A stretch of DNA of 26,897 nt from Syntrophaceae bacterium UBA3084 (GCA_002367335.1 DFBI01000037.1:1128-28024); one strand, 5' to 3'; shown: positions 8,269 to 16,634, numbered from the stretch's first letter. Program-made: numbers and translations. The notes: a model not told the origin generated them from the letters alone.

Positions 8269-8669
8269 GAACGATTGAAGTACCTTTTTCATACAACGTC
8301 AGGGCGTATAATTTTACCCATTCCTTCAAGCCTGTCCACAAATTCCCGGCAAGGGGAATTCAAATCTCAGGCAGTGTCCCACTCACAATATCATTGCCTT
8401 TGAATAATATCTATGTTATCAAACCCCGATTCAATATGAGGAAACTTTATAGAAGTAGAACAGATCAGTACAAAGTATTTAACTTTGCAAAGCTCTTAGA
8501 AACTCCATTATGCCACCTTGCGGTATTATAATGGGAACCAACTTGCGTTAATTTGTCATTTCGAACGAACGTGAGAAATCTTAGATTTCTCGTTGTTTCA
8601 CTCCTCGAAATGACAGACGTAAAAACCGATTCTTTGCCTTTTGACATTTAAGTTACTTGAAAGAATATA
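8269..8669. other. 401-bp intergenic region between dctM and hisS
   Basis: No gene is supported. It contains a 7-bp stem with a 6-nt loop at 8341-8360 (AATTCCC / GGGAATT) without a T-run, a possible weak terminator for the TRAP operon, and the 62-bp inverted-repeat element at 8554-8615. A 95-residue open frame that overlaps the dctM end has no ribosome site or recognisable feature. Confidence 0.6.
8554..8615. repeat. 62-bp hairpin repeat with TGTCATTTCGA ends
   Basis: Perfect 11-bp terminal inverted repeats at 8554-8564 and 8605-8615 enclose a second hairpin, GAGAAATC-TTA-GATTTCTC at 8573-8591. The sequence resembles dispersed REP/MITE-like elements common in deltaproteobacterial genomes. 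It lies 54 bp before hisS and could also end transcription from dctM. Confidence 0.65.
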
Positions 8670-9941
8670 ATGGATAAGATTACGTCCATCAGAGGATTTA
8701 AAGATATATTACCCGGAGAAACGGAGAAATGGGCCTTCGTAGAGGAAAAGGCCCGGGAGATATTCACGAATTTCGGAATCCGTGAGATAAAAATCCCCAT
8801 TCTTGAAAAAACAGAGCTATTTACGAGGGGAATCGGAGAGGCAACGGATATCGTGGAAAAAGAGATGTACACTTTCCGTGACAGGGGAAATGAATATCTG
8901 ACTCTTCGTCCGGAAGCGACTGCATCGGTCATACGGGCATATCTTGAACATAATATGCACGAATCGGAACCACTGACAAAACTGTTTACCATAGGCCCCA
9001 TGTTCAGACGGGAGAGACCGCAGAAGGGCAGATTCAGACAATTTCATCAGATTAACGTGGAAATGATCGGCCAGAAAGATCCACGTGTGGATGCGGAACT
9101 TATGTTAATGTTAGTCGAGTTTCTTTCAGCAGTCGGTCTCAGTAATTTGAAACTCGAAATCAACTCTCTCGGATGTCCCCGGTGCCGCCCTGCATTTCGC
9201 GAAACGGTCATCAGTTTTCTCAGAGGCAAAGAGAACGGCCTCTGCCCTGACTGTCGTAGACGTCTCAAAACTAATCCCTTGAGAATCTTTGACTGCAAGG
9301 TAGAAACGTGCAGAGAGATAATCTCTTTAGCACCAGTAATATTGGATTTTCTATGTGATGAATGCAAGGAACATTTCGAAAAAGTTAAAGAATACTTGAC
9401 AATATTTGGTATTTCTTTTGAAATCAACACAAAAATGGTTCGCGGTCTTGATTACTACACACAAACAGCTTTTGAAGTAATCACTGAATCCCTGGGGGCA
9501 CAGAATGCAGTGGCAGGAGGTGGTCGATACGACGGATTGTCAAAAGAACTTGGCGGGGAAGATTTTCCCGGCATAGGATTCGCGATAGGTTTCGAACGTC
9601 TGATTTCAATGATGCCGATGAAAAAAGAAGATTTCGTTAAACATCCCCGGCTGTTTATCGCGGCTCTCGGAGAAGATGCCCAGAAATTTGCTTTCACGTT
9701 AACAAACAAACTTCGCATGGCCGGTATCAGAACCGAAATGGATCTTTCTGATAAGAGCCTGAAAAGCCAGATGAAGCGGTCAAATAAACTGAGTTGCACT
9801 TATACCCTTATTGTGGGTCAGAAAGAACTAGAGGAGAACAAAGCCGAGCTAAGGAATATGGAAGAAGGAACTCAGGAAACTTTGGAACTTGATAATATTA
9901 TTGAAAAAATTGAAACAAGGATTAAAGGATTAGTCCCTTAA
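8670..9941 (+). CDS. hisS: Histidyl-tRNA synthetase
   Basis: The cytoplasmic enzyme that charges tRNA-His with histidine. The 423 residues show the class II signatures in order: RGFKDILPGE at 8-17, LRPEATASV near 78, motif 2 with FRRERPQKGRFRQFHQ near 112, GLDYYTQTAFEV near 258, and AGGGRYDGL near 282 with the downstream GIGFAIGFERL. A C-terminal anticodon-binding domain follows. Length is normal. The Shine-Dalgarno sequence before the ATG is weak (GAAAG), but the N-terminal residues match the family start. It is followed 29 bp later by aspS, a frequent pairing in bacteria. Confidence 0.97.
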   Translation: MDKITSIRGFKDILPGETEKWAFVEEKAREIFTNFGIREIKIPILEKTELFTRGIGEATDIVEKEMYTFRDRGNEYLTLRPEATASVIRAYLEHNMHESEPLTKLFTIGPMFRRERPQKGRFRQFHQINVEMIGQKDPRVDAELMLMLVEFLSAVGLSNLKLEINSLGCPRCRPAFRETVISFLRGKENGLCPDCRRRLKTNPLRIFDCKVETCREIISLAPVILDFLCDECKEHFEKVKEYLTIFGISFEINTKMVRGLDYYTQTAFEVITESLGAQNAVAGGGRYDGLSKELGGEDFPGIGFAIGFERLISMMPMKKEDFVKHPRLFIAALGEDAQKFAFTLTNKLRMAGIRTEMDLSDKSLKSQMKRSNKLSCTYTLIVGQKELEENKAELRNMEEGTQETLELDNIIEKIETRIKGLVP

Positions 9942-9970
9942 TCCTTAATCCATATTACAGGAGCAGCACA

Positions 9971-11746
9971 TTGTCCAAATTTATAACCGAAAAAAAGAGA
10001 ACTCATTATTGCGGTAACCTCAGACCTTCCCATGCGGGAAGCGAAGTTGTACTTATGGGATGGGTACACAGAAGAAGGGATCATGGAGGCGTAATCTTCA
10101 TAGATTTAAGGGATAGAGAGGGCTTGGCACAGGTTGTGTTTAATCCGGAGGTAAATCCTGAAATCCATACTGAAGCACACAAGTTAAGAAGTGAATATGT
10201 TATTGCCGTAAGAGGCAACGTAAGGCTGCGACCCGAAGATATGATCAATCCTTCCTTAAAAACAGGTGGGATTGAAGTCATGGTAAATGATCTGGAGATT
10301 TTAAACGAATCCAAAACACCTCCTTTTGTTCTTGAAGATGATGTTGAAATCTCTGAAAACATTCGTCTCAAATACAGATACCTGGATTTAAGGCGCCATC
10401 ATGTCCAGCAGAATCTCATATTCAGAAATAAGGTTGCCGCAGAAACCAGAAATTATCTCCAGAATAAAGGCTTTATTGAAATTGAAACGCCATTTTTGAC
10501 AAAAAGCACACCCGAGGGCGCCCGCGACTATCTTGTTCCAAGCAGGGTAAATCAGGGAATGTTTTTTGCCCTTCCCCAATCACCCCAGATTTTCAAACAA
10601 TTGCTCATGGTTTCAGGCTTTGATAAGTATTATCAAATTGTTAAATGCTTCCGCGACGAAGATCTCAGAGCGGATCGTCAACCAGAGTTTACTCAGATAG
10701 ACATGGAAATGTCCTTCATTTCAGAGGATGATATAATCCAGGTAAATGAAGAACTTATGGCGCACTTATTCAAAACGGCTCTCAACAGGGAACTCCGGAT
10801 TCCTTTCCCGCGAATAACATACAAAGAAGCCATAGAAAGATACGGAAAGGATAATCCCGATACCAGATTTTCCATAGAGCTGAAAGACATCTCCGATATT
10901 GTAAAGGATTCAGGGTTCAAGGTGTTTTCTGAAGTTACAAAAAGCGGGGGGATTGTGAAGGCCATCAAAGTCGAAGACGGAAAGCACCTTTCCCGGAAGG
11001 ATCTAGACGGACTTACCGACTATGCCGGGATCTTCGGAACAAAAGGCCTTGCCTGGGCAAGGGTAAAAGAAAACGATTGGACATCGCCAATATTCAAATT
11101 CCTAAAACCGGCGGAAGTTCAGAAGATCAACGAAAAAATGGAGGCAATCGTGGGCGATCTGATTCTGTTTGTTGCTGATTCCCCGAGTATTGTCAATAAT
11201 GCTCTCGGTAATCTGCGTGTCCGCATCGCTGAGAAATTAGGCCTCATAGACAGAGAAGATCTTGCATTTACGTGGATCACGGAATTTCCAATGTTTGAGT
11301 ACAGCGATAGGGAAAAAAGATTCATCGCCACACATCATCCATTTACTTCACCCACGGAAGAAGATATACCTCTCCTGAACACAGATCCCGGCAGGGTAAG
11401 GGCCAGAGCATATGATCTTGTTTTGAACGGTTCGGAAATCGGCGGAGGCAGTATACGTATCCATAAACAAGACATCCAGTCCATGATCTTTCAGGCTCTT
11501 GGCTTAACGGAAGAAGAAACAAGAGCAAAGTTCGGGTTCTTTCTTGATGCTCTTGAATACGGAACTCCGCCCCATGGGGGAATAGCCTTCGGTCTTGACA
11601 GACTTATTATGATAATGACCGGGGCTGAATCTATAAGAGATACTATCGCATTTCCAAAAACTCAAAAAGCCACCTGTCTTCTAACAGATGCACCTTCAAA
11701 GGTTAGTATAGAACAGTTGATGGAACTTTCATTAAAAATAGTATGA
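9971..11746 (+). CDS. aspS: Aspartyl-tRNA synthetase, possibly also acylating tRNA-Asn
   Basis: A 591-residue bacterial-type class II synthetase: an OB-fold anticodon domain (about 15-115), catalytic domain with motif 2 FRDEDLRADRQPEFTQ, an inserted GAD domain in the middle, and motif 3 FGLDRLIM near the end. The start is TTG at 9971; CAGGAG lies seven bases ahead and the following residues match the family N-terminus. The anticodon domain reads RRRDHGG, with His38 where the discriminating E. coli enzyme has Leu. That histidine is typical of relaxed enzymes that also make Asp-tRNA-Asn for GatCAB. The second known determinant position carries Asp, neither Gly nor Lys, so the prediction is moderate. 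Probably co-transcribed with hisS. Confidence 0.96.
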   Translation: MSKFITEKKRTHYCGNLRPSHAGSEVVLMGWVHRRRDHGGVIFIDLRDREGLAQVVFNPEVNPEIHTEAHKLRSEYVIAVRGNVRLRPEDMINPSLKTGGIEVMVNDLEILNESKTPPFVLEDDVEISENIRLKYRYLDLRRHHVQQNLIFRNKVAAETRNYLQNKGFIEIETPFLTKSTPEGARDYLVPSRVNQGMFFALPQSPQIFKQLLMVSGFDKYYQIVKCFRDEDLRADRQPEFTQIDMEMSFISEDDIIQVNEELMAHLFKTALNRELRIPFPRITYKEAIERYGKDNPDTRFSIELKDISDIVKDSGFKVFSEVTKSGGIVKAIKVEDGKHLSRKDLDGLTDYAGIFGTKGLAWARVKENDWTSPIFKFLKPAEVQKINEKMEAIVGDLILFVADSPSIVNNALGNLRVRIAEKLGLIDREDLAFTWITEFPMFEYSDREKRFIATHHPFTSPTEEDIPLLNTDPGRVRARAYDLVLNGSEIGGGSIRIHKQDIQSMIFQALGLTEEETRAKFGFFLDALEYGTPPHGGIAFGLDRLIMIMTGAESIRDTIAFPKTQKATCLLTDAPSKVSIEQLMELSLKIV

Positions 11747-11777
11747 AAATAGCAGCTACTCAAAAGGAGGCAAGAAC

Positions 11778-12266
11778 ATGAAGAGAATCATATTATTCAG
11801 AACATTAGTTACCATTGTTGTGTCTATCGGGTTTATTTTTGTTATTTCAGGATGTACCAAAAAGCCGGCTGAAACCGCAACTGTTGAAGAAACCACAGTT
11901 TCCCAGAAAAAACAGGTAACTACTGTCACAAAAGAACAACCTGTTGAAAAGCAAAAACCGGTCACAGCAGAGCCTTCAGCACAGGAAGAAAAAGCACCCG
12001 TTCTTCAATTTCATGTCGTAAAAAAAGGTGAGTGTCTGTGGTGGATTGCAGAATATGAAGATATCTATAATGATCCTTTTATGTGGCCTTTAATTTACAA
12101 TGCCAATAAGGATAAAATCACAAATCCCAATCTCATTTATCCCGGCCAGAAATTCAGCATTCCCCGGATCGGATACACCATGGGAGAAATCGAACAATCA
12201 AGAAAAAGTGCCGGCGCCCCCAGACCTTACACACCACCTGAAGGAACATTGATACCCATACAATGA
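11778..12266 (+). CDS. LysM-domain lipoprotein
   Basis: A 162-residue exported protein. The N-terminus has a basic start, a hydrophobic run and a lipobox ISGC at 24-27, so it should be lipidated on that cysteine. A linker rich in Thr, Lys, Glu and Pro (about 28-73) leads to one LysM domain at about 75-131, beginning FHVVKKGECLWWIAEYEDIY and ending in PGQKFSIPR, which binds peptidoglycan. AGGAGG at 11765-11770 gives a strong ribosome site. It follows aspS by 31 bp and may share its transcript. A cell-wall anchoring or envelope maintenance role is likely; no catalytic domain is present. Confidence 0.85.
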   Translation: MKRIILFRTLVTIVVSIGFIFVISGCTKKPAETATVEETTVSQKKQVTTVTKEQPVEKQKPVTAEPSAQEEKAPVLQFHVVKKGECLWWIAEYEDIYNDPFMWPLIYNANKDKITNPNLIYPGQKFSIPRIGYTMGEIEQSRKSAGAPRPYTPPEGTLIPIQ

Positions 12267-12331
12267 TAACAACAAAAGACGTAATCTAAAAAAAAGAGGG
12301 CACAGTATCCATCCCTGCCTTAACCGCAATC

Positions 12332-14293
12332 TCATTCATCTACCATCCATTGATCAAATGGAATCTCAGCAGGATCAAGATGAGATGGCGCCAGTTCTTT
12401 TAAGAATCGGGATGGGGGTAAAACGGTTTTGTCCATTCCTCTCATGTAATTCATCACGGGATGGCAAAAATATAACTGGTCTTTCGCCCTCGTAATGGCA
12501 ACATAGAAAAGCCTTCTTTCTTCATCTTCTCCCCCCGGCTCCTTCAATGACCGTGCTAACGGCATCATCCCATCTGAACACCATATTATAAAAACAGTGG
12601 ACCACTCGAGACCCTTGGCCTGATGAATACTGCCGAGCAAAATCCTGCCATCATCTCCACTTGAAAGATACGTTTCATTCTCCTCCGCTATATTCGTCAG
12701 CAACGCCAGCTCGTTTAAAAAATCTTCCATAGAACCAAACTTGGATGAAAAATTGGCCAGTTGATTCAGATCTTCTTCCCGCGAGTTGATATCCGAATAC
12801 TTTTCCTGCAGATACTGCCGGTAACCAGTATTCATAACTGCGTTTATGACTTCCGATATGGGATTATTTTGATAAAGGCCAAGCATACTTTCGACGGTGA
12901 CTCTGAATTCCAACAGACCGGGGGTCGCCGTTTTGCTTACACATTGTAAAAAGTCATCGGAGAAAACTGAAGATAGGGGATCTCTCTGATTCATGATAAA
13001 CGTCCATATTTTTCCAACAGCTACCTTACCAATTCTCTTATAAAGCTTTAAGACCCGCTTCCATGCCAACTCATCAAAAGGATTAATGAGAAGCCTCATA
13101 AAGGACGTTACATCCTTAATATGCGCCTGTTCAAAAAAACGAATACCTGAGCGAATCTCAAAAGGAATCCCCCGTCTCGTCAACTCCATTTGCAGCTCCA
13201 TGGAATGATAATGGGCACGGTAGAGCACGGCAATTTCCCCGGGTGGAATACCCTCTCTCAGTAATTCAATAATCCGCTGGGAAACAAAATCAGCCTGCTG
13301 GATTACATTCCTGAGGGGGACATAAACCGGCCTGATACCTGTTCCTCTCACAGGCCGTAATTCTTTTTGAAACTGGTTTTCATTGTTCGTTATGCTCATG
13401 TTGGCAACGTGAAGAATTTCCGGTGTACTCCGATAGTTTGTCTCAAGTTTAAAAATTTTCACATCGGGATATCTCTCGGGAAAATGAATAATATTGGAAA
13501 AGTCTGCCCCCCTGAAAGAATAGATACTCTGTGAATCATCTCCTACGACCATAATGTTTCTATGGTACGATGTCAAAAGGTCTAAAATCTCTGCCTGGAC
13601 AATATTCGTGTCCTGGTACTCATCAACCAGGACATGTACAAACCTGTGTGAATACTCGTTTTTTACTTCGGAAAAGTTGACAAGAAGTTTCCTCAGGTTG
13701 CAAAGAAGATCATCAAAATCCATCATGTTCAATTCTTTTTTGCGAATTTCATAGCGGGCGGCAATCTTTTGGATTTGTTCAGCATAAATATACAAGTAAG
13801 GGAAACGCTTTTTGATAACACCGCTAACACTGTCGTTTGTATTCATGGCAAAACTAATGATGTCCCCCACAACATTACCCCTGGGAAATCTATCAAGTTT
13901 TGTGTTGAGTTCAAGCTCAGACATGCATGTATTAATCAGCTGTCTGGAATCTTCCTGGTCCATAATTGAATAATTATTTTCATAACCAAGGAGATGGCCA
14001 TATTTTCTCAGTATGCGGTTACTAATATGATGAAACGTACCCCCCCACAACCTTTTTATATCCACATCTGTAAGCGCTTCCACTCTGGATAGCATTGCGC
14101 GGGCCGCTTTGTTCGTAAAGGTGGCGAGAAGTATACGCTCAGGACTGACACCAGAGTCTATCAAACGTACCACCCTGTAGGTCAAAGCACGGGTTTTACC
14201 GCTTCCGGCGCCGGCAATGACAAGGAGCGGGCTATCACCTGCCATTACAACTTCAAGCTGTTCAGAATTTAGATATTTTTCGTAATCGATCAT
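12332..14293 (-). CDS. uvrD: UvrD/PcrA-family superfamily 1 DNA helicase
   Basis: An ATP-driven 3'-5' helicase for DNA repair or replication restart. From ATG at 14293 the protein has 653 residues: Walker A GAGSGKT at 28-34, ATFTNKAA near 58, DEYQDTN at 224-230, GDDSQSIYSFRGAD near 247, a LGSIHQAKGLEW motif near 560, and EERRLFYVAITRAKDQLYF near 610. The frame stays open to an ATG at 14344. The added 17 residues come from a heptamer repeat and resemble no family N-terminus, so 14293 is chosen despite a poor Shine-Dalgarno. It lies downstream of adk on the same strand and converges with the LysM gene. PcrA, UvrD and Rep cannot be separated by eye; the protein is somewhat shorter than E. coli UvrD. 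Confidence 0.92.
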   Translation of the reverse strand: MIDYEKYLNSEQLEVVMAGDSPLLVIAGAGSGKTRALTYRVVRLIDSGVSPERILLATFTNKAARAMLSRVEALTDVDIKRLWGGTFHHISNRILRKYGHLLGYENNYSIMDQEDSRQLINTCMSELELNTKLDRFPRGNVVGDIISFAMNTNDSVSGVIKKRFPYLYIYAEQIQKIAARYEIRKKELNMMDFDDLLCNLRKLLVNFSEVKNEYSHRFVHVLVDEYQDTNIVQAEILDLLTSYHRNIMVVGDDSQSIYSFRGADFSNIIHFPERYPDVKIFKLETNYRSTPEILHVANMSITNNENQFQKELRPVRGTGIRPVYVPLRNVIQQADFVSQRIIELLREGIPPGEIAVLYRAHYHSMELQMELTRRGIPFEIRSGIRFFEQAHIKDVTSFMRLLINPFDELAWKRVLKLYKRIGKVAVGKIWTFIMNQRDPLSSVFSDDFLQCVSKTATPGLLEFRVTVESMLGLYQNNPISEVINAVMNTGYRQYLQEKYSDINSREEDLNQLANFSSKFGSMEDFLNELALLTNIAEENETYLSSGDDGRILLGSIHQAKGLEWSTVFIIWCSDGMMPLARSLKEPGGEDEERRLFYVAITRAKDQLYFCHPVMNYMRGMDKTVLPPSRFLKELAPSHLDPAEIPFDQWMVDE

Positions 14294-14301
14294 GACATAT
14301 A

Positions 14302-14333
14302 AGTTTCGAGTTTCGAGTTTCGAGTTTCGAGTT
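14302..14333. repeat. Heptamer tandem repeat AGTTTCG, about 4.6 copies
   Basis: Four exact copies of AGTTTCG at 14302-14329 are followed by a partial AGTT. The array sits in the 64-bp gap between adk and the preferred uvrD start, just upstream of the helicase on its coding strand. Neighbouring bases (ACTTTCAACTTTAAACTTTC at 14361-14380) are a degenerate pyrimidine-purine repeat. Slippage here would not alter the protein if translation starts at 14293. Confidence 0.85.
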
Positions 14334-14357
14334 GGAGATTCCAAAAAACTTAGAACC

Positions 14358-15011
14358 TTAAACTTTCAACTTTAAACTTTCTTTGATCTCCTCAACCGTT
14401 TCCTTGCTGTTTAGAGAGAAGATATTTCGAAGAAGTCCTTCAGTCCCGTAAAATCCAATAAGAGGCGCTGTTTTCTCGTTATACGTTTCCAATCTGTTCG
14501 TTATGGCCTCTTCCGTCTCATCATCCCTCTGGATAACGGGAGAACCACATATCGTACACTTTCCATCCGGAGTAGGCGGGTTACTTTTTATGTTGTATAT
14601 CGCCTGACAATCAGGGTTGGAACAGGTTCTCCTGGTGGTAAGCCGATCCAGAATAACTTCTTTTGGCACATCAAGATTGATAACCAGATCGAGTTGAACG
14701 TTCAATTTCTCGAGAAGCATTTTCAGATCCTCTGCCTGGGGGATTGTCCTCGGAAAACCGTCCAGTATAAATCCCTTCTCGCAGTCCGGCTCCCTCAGTC
14801 TTTCCTCCATTATCTTCATAATGAGAGAATCCGGGACAAGATCACCTTTGTCCATATATTCTTTTGCTTTTTTACCCAGATCCGATCTCTCCCTGACAGC
14901 CGCGCGAAGAATATCCCCTGTTGAAATCTGGACGGATCCATCAAACGCGGAAAGAAGTTTGGCAACGGTCCCCTTGCCGGCGCCGGGCGCACCTAAAAGT
15001 ATGATTTTCAT
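14358..15011 (-). CDS. adk: Adenylate kinase with zinc-binding LID
   Basis: The cytoplasmic enzyme that interconverts AMP + ATP and 2 ADP. The 217 residues carry the P-loop GAPGAGKGT at 7-15, the AMP-site STGDILR at 30-36, GFPRT at 85-89 and DRLTTRR at 122-128. The long LID domain has Cys130, Cys135, Cys152 and Cys155, the zinc-type LID, here with CxxxxC in the first pair rather than the more usual CxxC. GGAGG lies seven bases before the ATG, and a promoter candidate is at 15077-15105. The helicase gene follows on the same strand. Confidence 0.97.
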   Translation of the reverse strand: MKIILLGAPGAGKGTVAKLLSAFDGSVQISTGDILRAAVRERSDLGKKAKEYMDKGDLVPDSLIMKIMEERLREPDCEKGFILDGFPRTIPQAEDLKMLLEKLNVQLDLVINLDVPKEVILDRLTTRRTCSNPDCQAIYNIKSNPPTPDGKCTICGSPVIQRDDETEEAITNRLETYNEKTAPLIGFYGTEGLLRNIFSLNSKETVEEIKESLKLKV

Positions 15012-15076
15012 ATCAAGCCTCCGTATTTATTATTTTTTATGCTTTGATTTTTGTATCGATTAGATTACAGGAAAGG

Positions 15077-15105
15077 AATGTATGGCAAACATTTTGGACG
15101 GTCAA
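15077..15105 (-). promoter_or_regulatory. Sigma-70-like promoter for adk
   Basis: On the minus strand TTGACC (15105-15100) and TACATT (15082-15077) are 17 bp apart, matching consensus at five and four positions. Transcription would start about 55-60 nt before the adk ATG. Judged by eye; the gap is otherwise AT-rich and featureless. Confidence 0.4.
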
Positions 15106-15131
15106 AAAAATATTGAGAAATACCAAAGGAT

Positions 15132-15635
15132 TTACTCTATAATTTTTTTAGAGACATCCTCTCCATCCTCTTTGTAAGTATCAAGAGGCGGAGTGTAAAT
15201 GATTACTTTTTTGTCCCCTATCATTTTTACCGATGTTCTCACTGACAGAATCGAATACCAGTCTCCTATATCATTACCCTTGTCATCTAAGATATCAAAC
15301 CCAAATAATTCCTCACGGTATTGGGACACCTCATCATTCATGAATTGAACTACTTCTTTGAATGTAACGGCTGTAAACTCTATTTTTTTCCACAGGTCCG
15401 AGACAAGAGTATATTCCCTGTTCACCCCAATAATTGCATTGGGACATACATCAGATCCGCTTATATAGTAATTTAAGTTCGCGTTCACCTCATAATTATC
15501 AAATGCCTGAGTAACTCCTTTGTTTGGCCTTATCTCACCATAGTTTGAATAGAGGTTTACCGCACACCCGCAAATAACCAATAGAAGAAGGACACAAGCA
15601 AAAGAAATCACATTTATTCTCTGTTTTGATCTCAC
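15132..15635 (-). CDS. Predicted lipoprotein of unknown function
   Basis: A 167-residue protein that I do not recognise. The N-terminus is basic (MRSKQR), followed by a hydrophobic segment at about 7-22 and a lipobox-like VICGC at 20-24, so export and lipidation on Cys24 are likely. The mature part has no cysteine other than the one at about 64, no repeats, and alternates charged and aromatic residues; it ends in an acidic/basic tail. The start is GTG at 15635, with AGAGGT close ahead. It lies between adk and the tRNA-Leu gene on the same strand and may be transcribed alone. A small periplasmic or outer-membrane-associated protein is the most that can be said. Confidence 0.7.
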   Translation of the reverse strand: MRSKQRINVISFACVLLLLVICGCAVNLYSNYGEIRPNKGVTQAFDNYEVNANLNYYISGSDVCPNAIIGVNREYTLVSDLWKKIEFTAVTFKEVVQFMNDEVSQYREELFGFDILDDKGNDIGDWYSILSVRTSVKMIGDKKVIIYTPPLDTYKEDGEDVSKKIIE

Positions 15636-15743
15636 AACGACCTCTTTTTCTTACTTTTCCTCTTAAATCATATCGAATACGATATCAAGCCCTGAATAAT
15701 AGATATTCCTGATAACGTATTCTCGGAAAGTACAGGATGGAAG

Positions 15744-15831
15744 TGGTGCCTGGGGAGAGAATCGAACTCTCACAATCTCAAGGATCGAGGGATTTTAAGT
15801 CCCTTGCGTCTACCTATTCCGCCACCCAGGC
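15744..15831 (-). tRNA. tRNA-Leu (anticodon UAA)
   Basis: Read on the minus strand, an 88-nt cloverleaf begins GCCTGGG, which pairs with CCCAGGC before discriminator A and an encoded CCA (15744-15746). The anticodon arm is AGGGA-CTTAAAA-TCCCT, giving UAA for leucine UUA/UUG. A long variable arm (about 14 nt) marks a class II tRNA, and the T-arm GAGAG-TTCGATT-CTCTC is perfect. It is followed by the lipoprotein gene on the same strand. Confidence 0.96.
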
Positions 15832-16015
15832 ATATAATAATATCTATATTTGTTGCACTTTACTGTTACTGGCACCAACATCCGCACAAAAAACGCAGTT
15901 GTTGAGAATGAAGACTCTAAGGGACTGAAAATTAATAACTCATCGTTTTCGCATCCCTGCTTCAGGCCATCTTTAGCCGCTCCTCATTCACAAAATCCTC
16001 AAATTAGCTCTGCTG

Positions 16016-16182
16016 GGAGGCTGTCCGAGAATGAGAAATTTTTTGCAAGGTCAAGGAAGGCGAAGATTTTAACGGTTCGACTGAGCTCACCGAAGGCCGC
16101 AGGAATACATTGAGTATTTTGAGGATTAAAATCTGAGCCTGACGTAGAGATTGCGGGAAATAGCCATTCTCGGACAGCCTCC
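16016..16182. repeat. 167-bp inverted-repeat element (MITE-like)
   Basis: Perfect 18-bp terminal inverted repeats, GGAGGCTGTCCGAGAATG at 16016-16033 and its complement at 16165-16182, flank a core that is itself an imperfect palindrome. For example, GATTTTAA on the left faces TTAAAATC on the right, and TTGCAAGG faces a degraded copy. No open frame for a transposase is inside. It looks like a non-autonomous mobile element or large REP-type repeat. Confidence 0.75.
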
Positions 16183-16549
16183 TAGTTCTGTGGTTTTGTT
16201 CAATCGGATCGACCAAACCTAACCTAAATCAGAACGTGAATTCCAATGACTTATTTATTTCCAGTCCCTAACCTCTGAACGATCGTATTAAATAAATAGC
16301 TTACATCAAATATGATTGCAAGACAAAAAGAGAAACAAAAAGTGGTAATCCCGATTATGTAGATTCAAAACTTCCATCAACTCTCTTTCCTCATCATGTT
16401 TCTTTTAAGGGGAAGAAGGGGCCAGTTTGGCGCAGAAACAATAGATTCTTGAACCAAACATGGTTTCAAAATTTGCAGTATCCTCGCTTTTTCCTAACAG
16501 TCTTCAACCCTACAGTCTATCCACCTGAGTAGTTACATTAAATTTTATA

Positions 16550-16578
16550 TTGACATTTCAGATTACATCAAGAATTAT
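16550..16578 (+). promoter_or_regulatory. Candidate sigma-70 promoter for the amidohydrolase pair
   Basis: A perfect TTGACA at 16550-16555 is followed after 17 bp by AATTAT at 16573-16578 (four of six matches). The start codon is 57 bp further on, with AAGGGG before it. The -10 box is weak, so confidence is limited. Confidence 0.35.
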
Positions 16579-16634
16579 ACCGATGAATCTAATCAAGATG
16601 ATATTTTCCGTATTGTTTAAGAAGGGGTCTGAAA

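Larger units (their letters stand above)
15832..16634. other. 803-bp intergenic region between tRNA-Leu and the amidohydrolases
   Basis: No supported gene. It contains the 167-bp inverted-repeat element at 16016-16182 and a promoter candidate at 16550-16578. The rest is AT-rich and without recognisable structure. Open frames of 70-87 residues on both strands overlap the repeat and have no ribosome sites. No integrase or direct repeat of the tRNA end is seen, so there is no evidence of an island inserted at the tRNA. Confidence 0.65.

Noticed and set aside
8244..8531. 95-residue frame after dctM
   Set aside because: No Shine-Dalgarno, overlaps the dctM end, and includes the weak hairpin at 8341-8360; no recognisable domain.
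14294..14344. 17-residue N-terminal extension of the helicase
   Set aside because: It is largely encoded by the heptamer repeat and does not resemble any UvrD N-terminus; kept only as a finding.
15737..15928. 63-residue open frame reading PGERIELSQSQ
   Set aside because: It runs antisense through the tRNA-Leu gene; this peptide pattern is a known by-product of tRNA sequence.
15850..16216. Open frames of 87 (plus) and 70 (minus) residues
   Set aside because: They overlap the 167-bp palindromic element, lack ribosome sites and show no protein family features.
15744..16634. Genomic island or attachment site at tRNA-Leu
   Set aside because: No integrase and no direct repeat of the tRNA 3' end were found; the flanking genes look like ordinary housekeeping genes.
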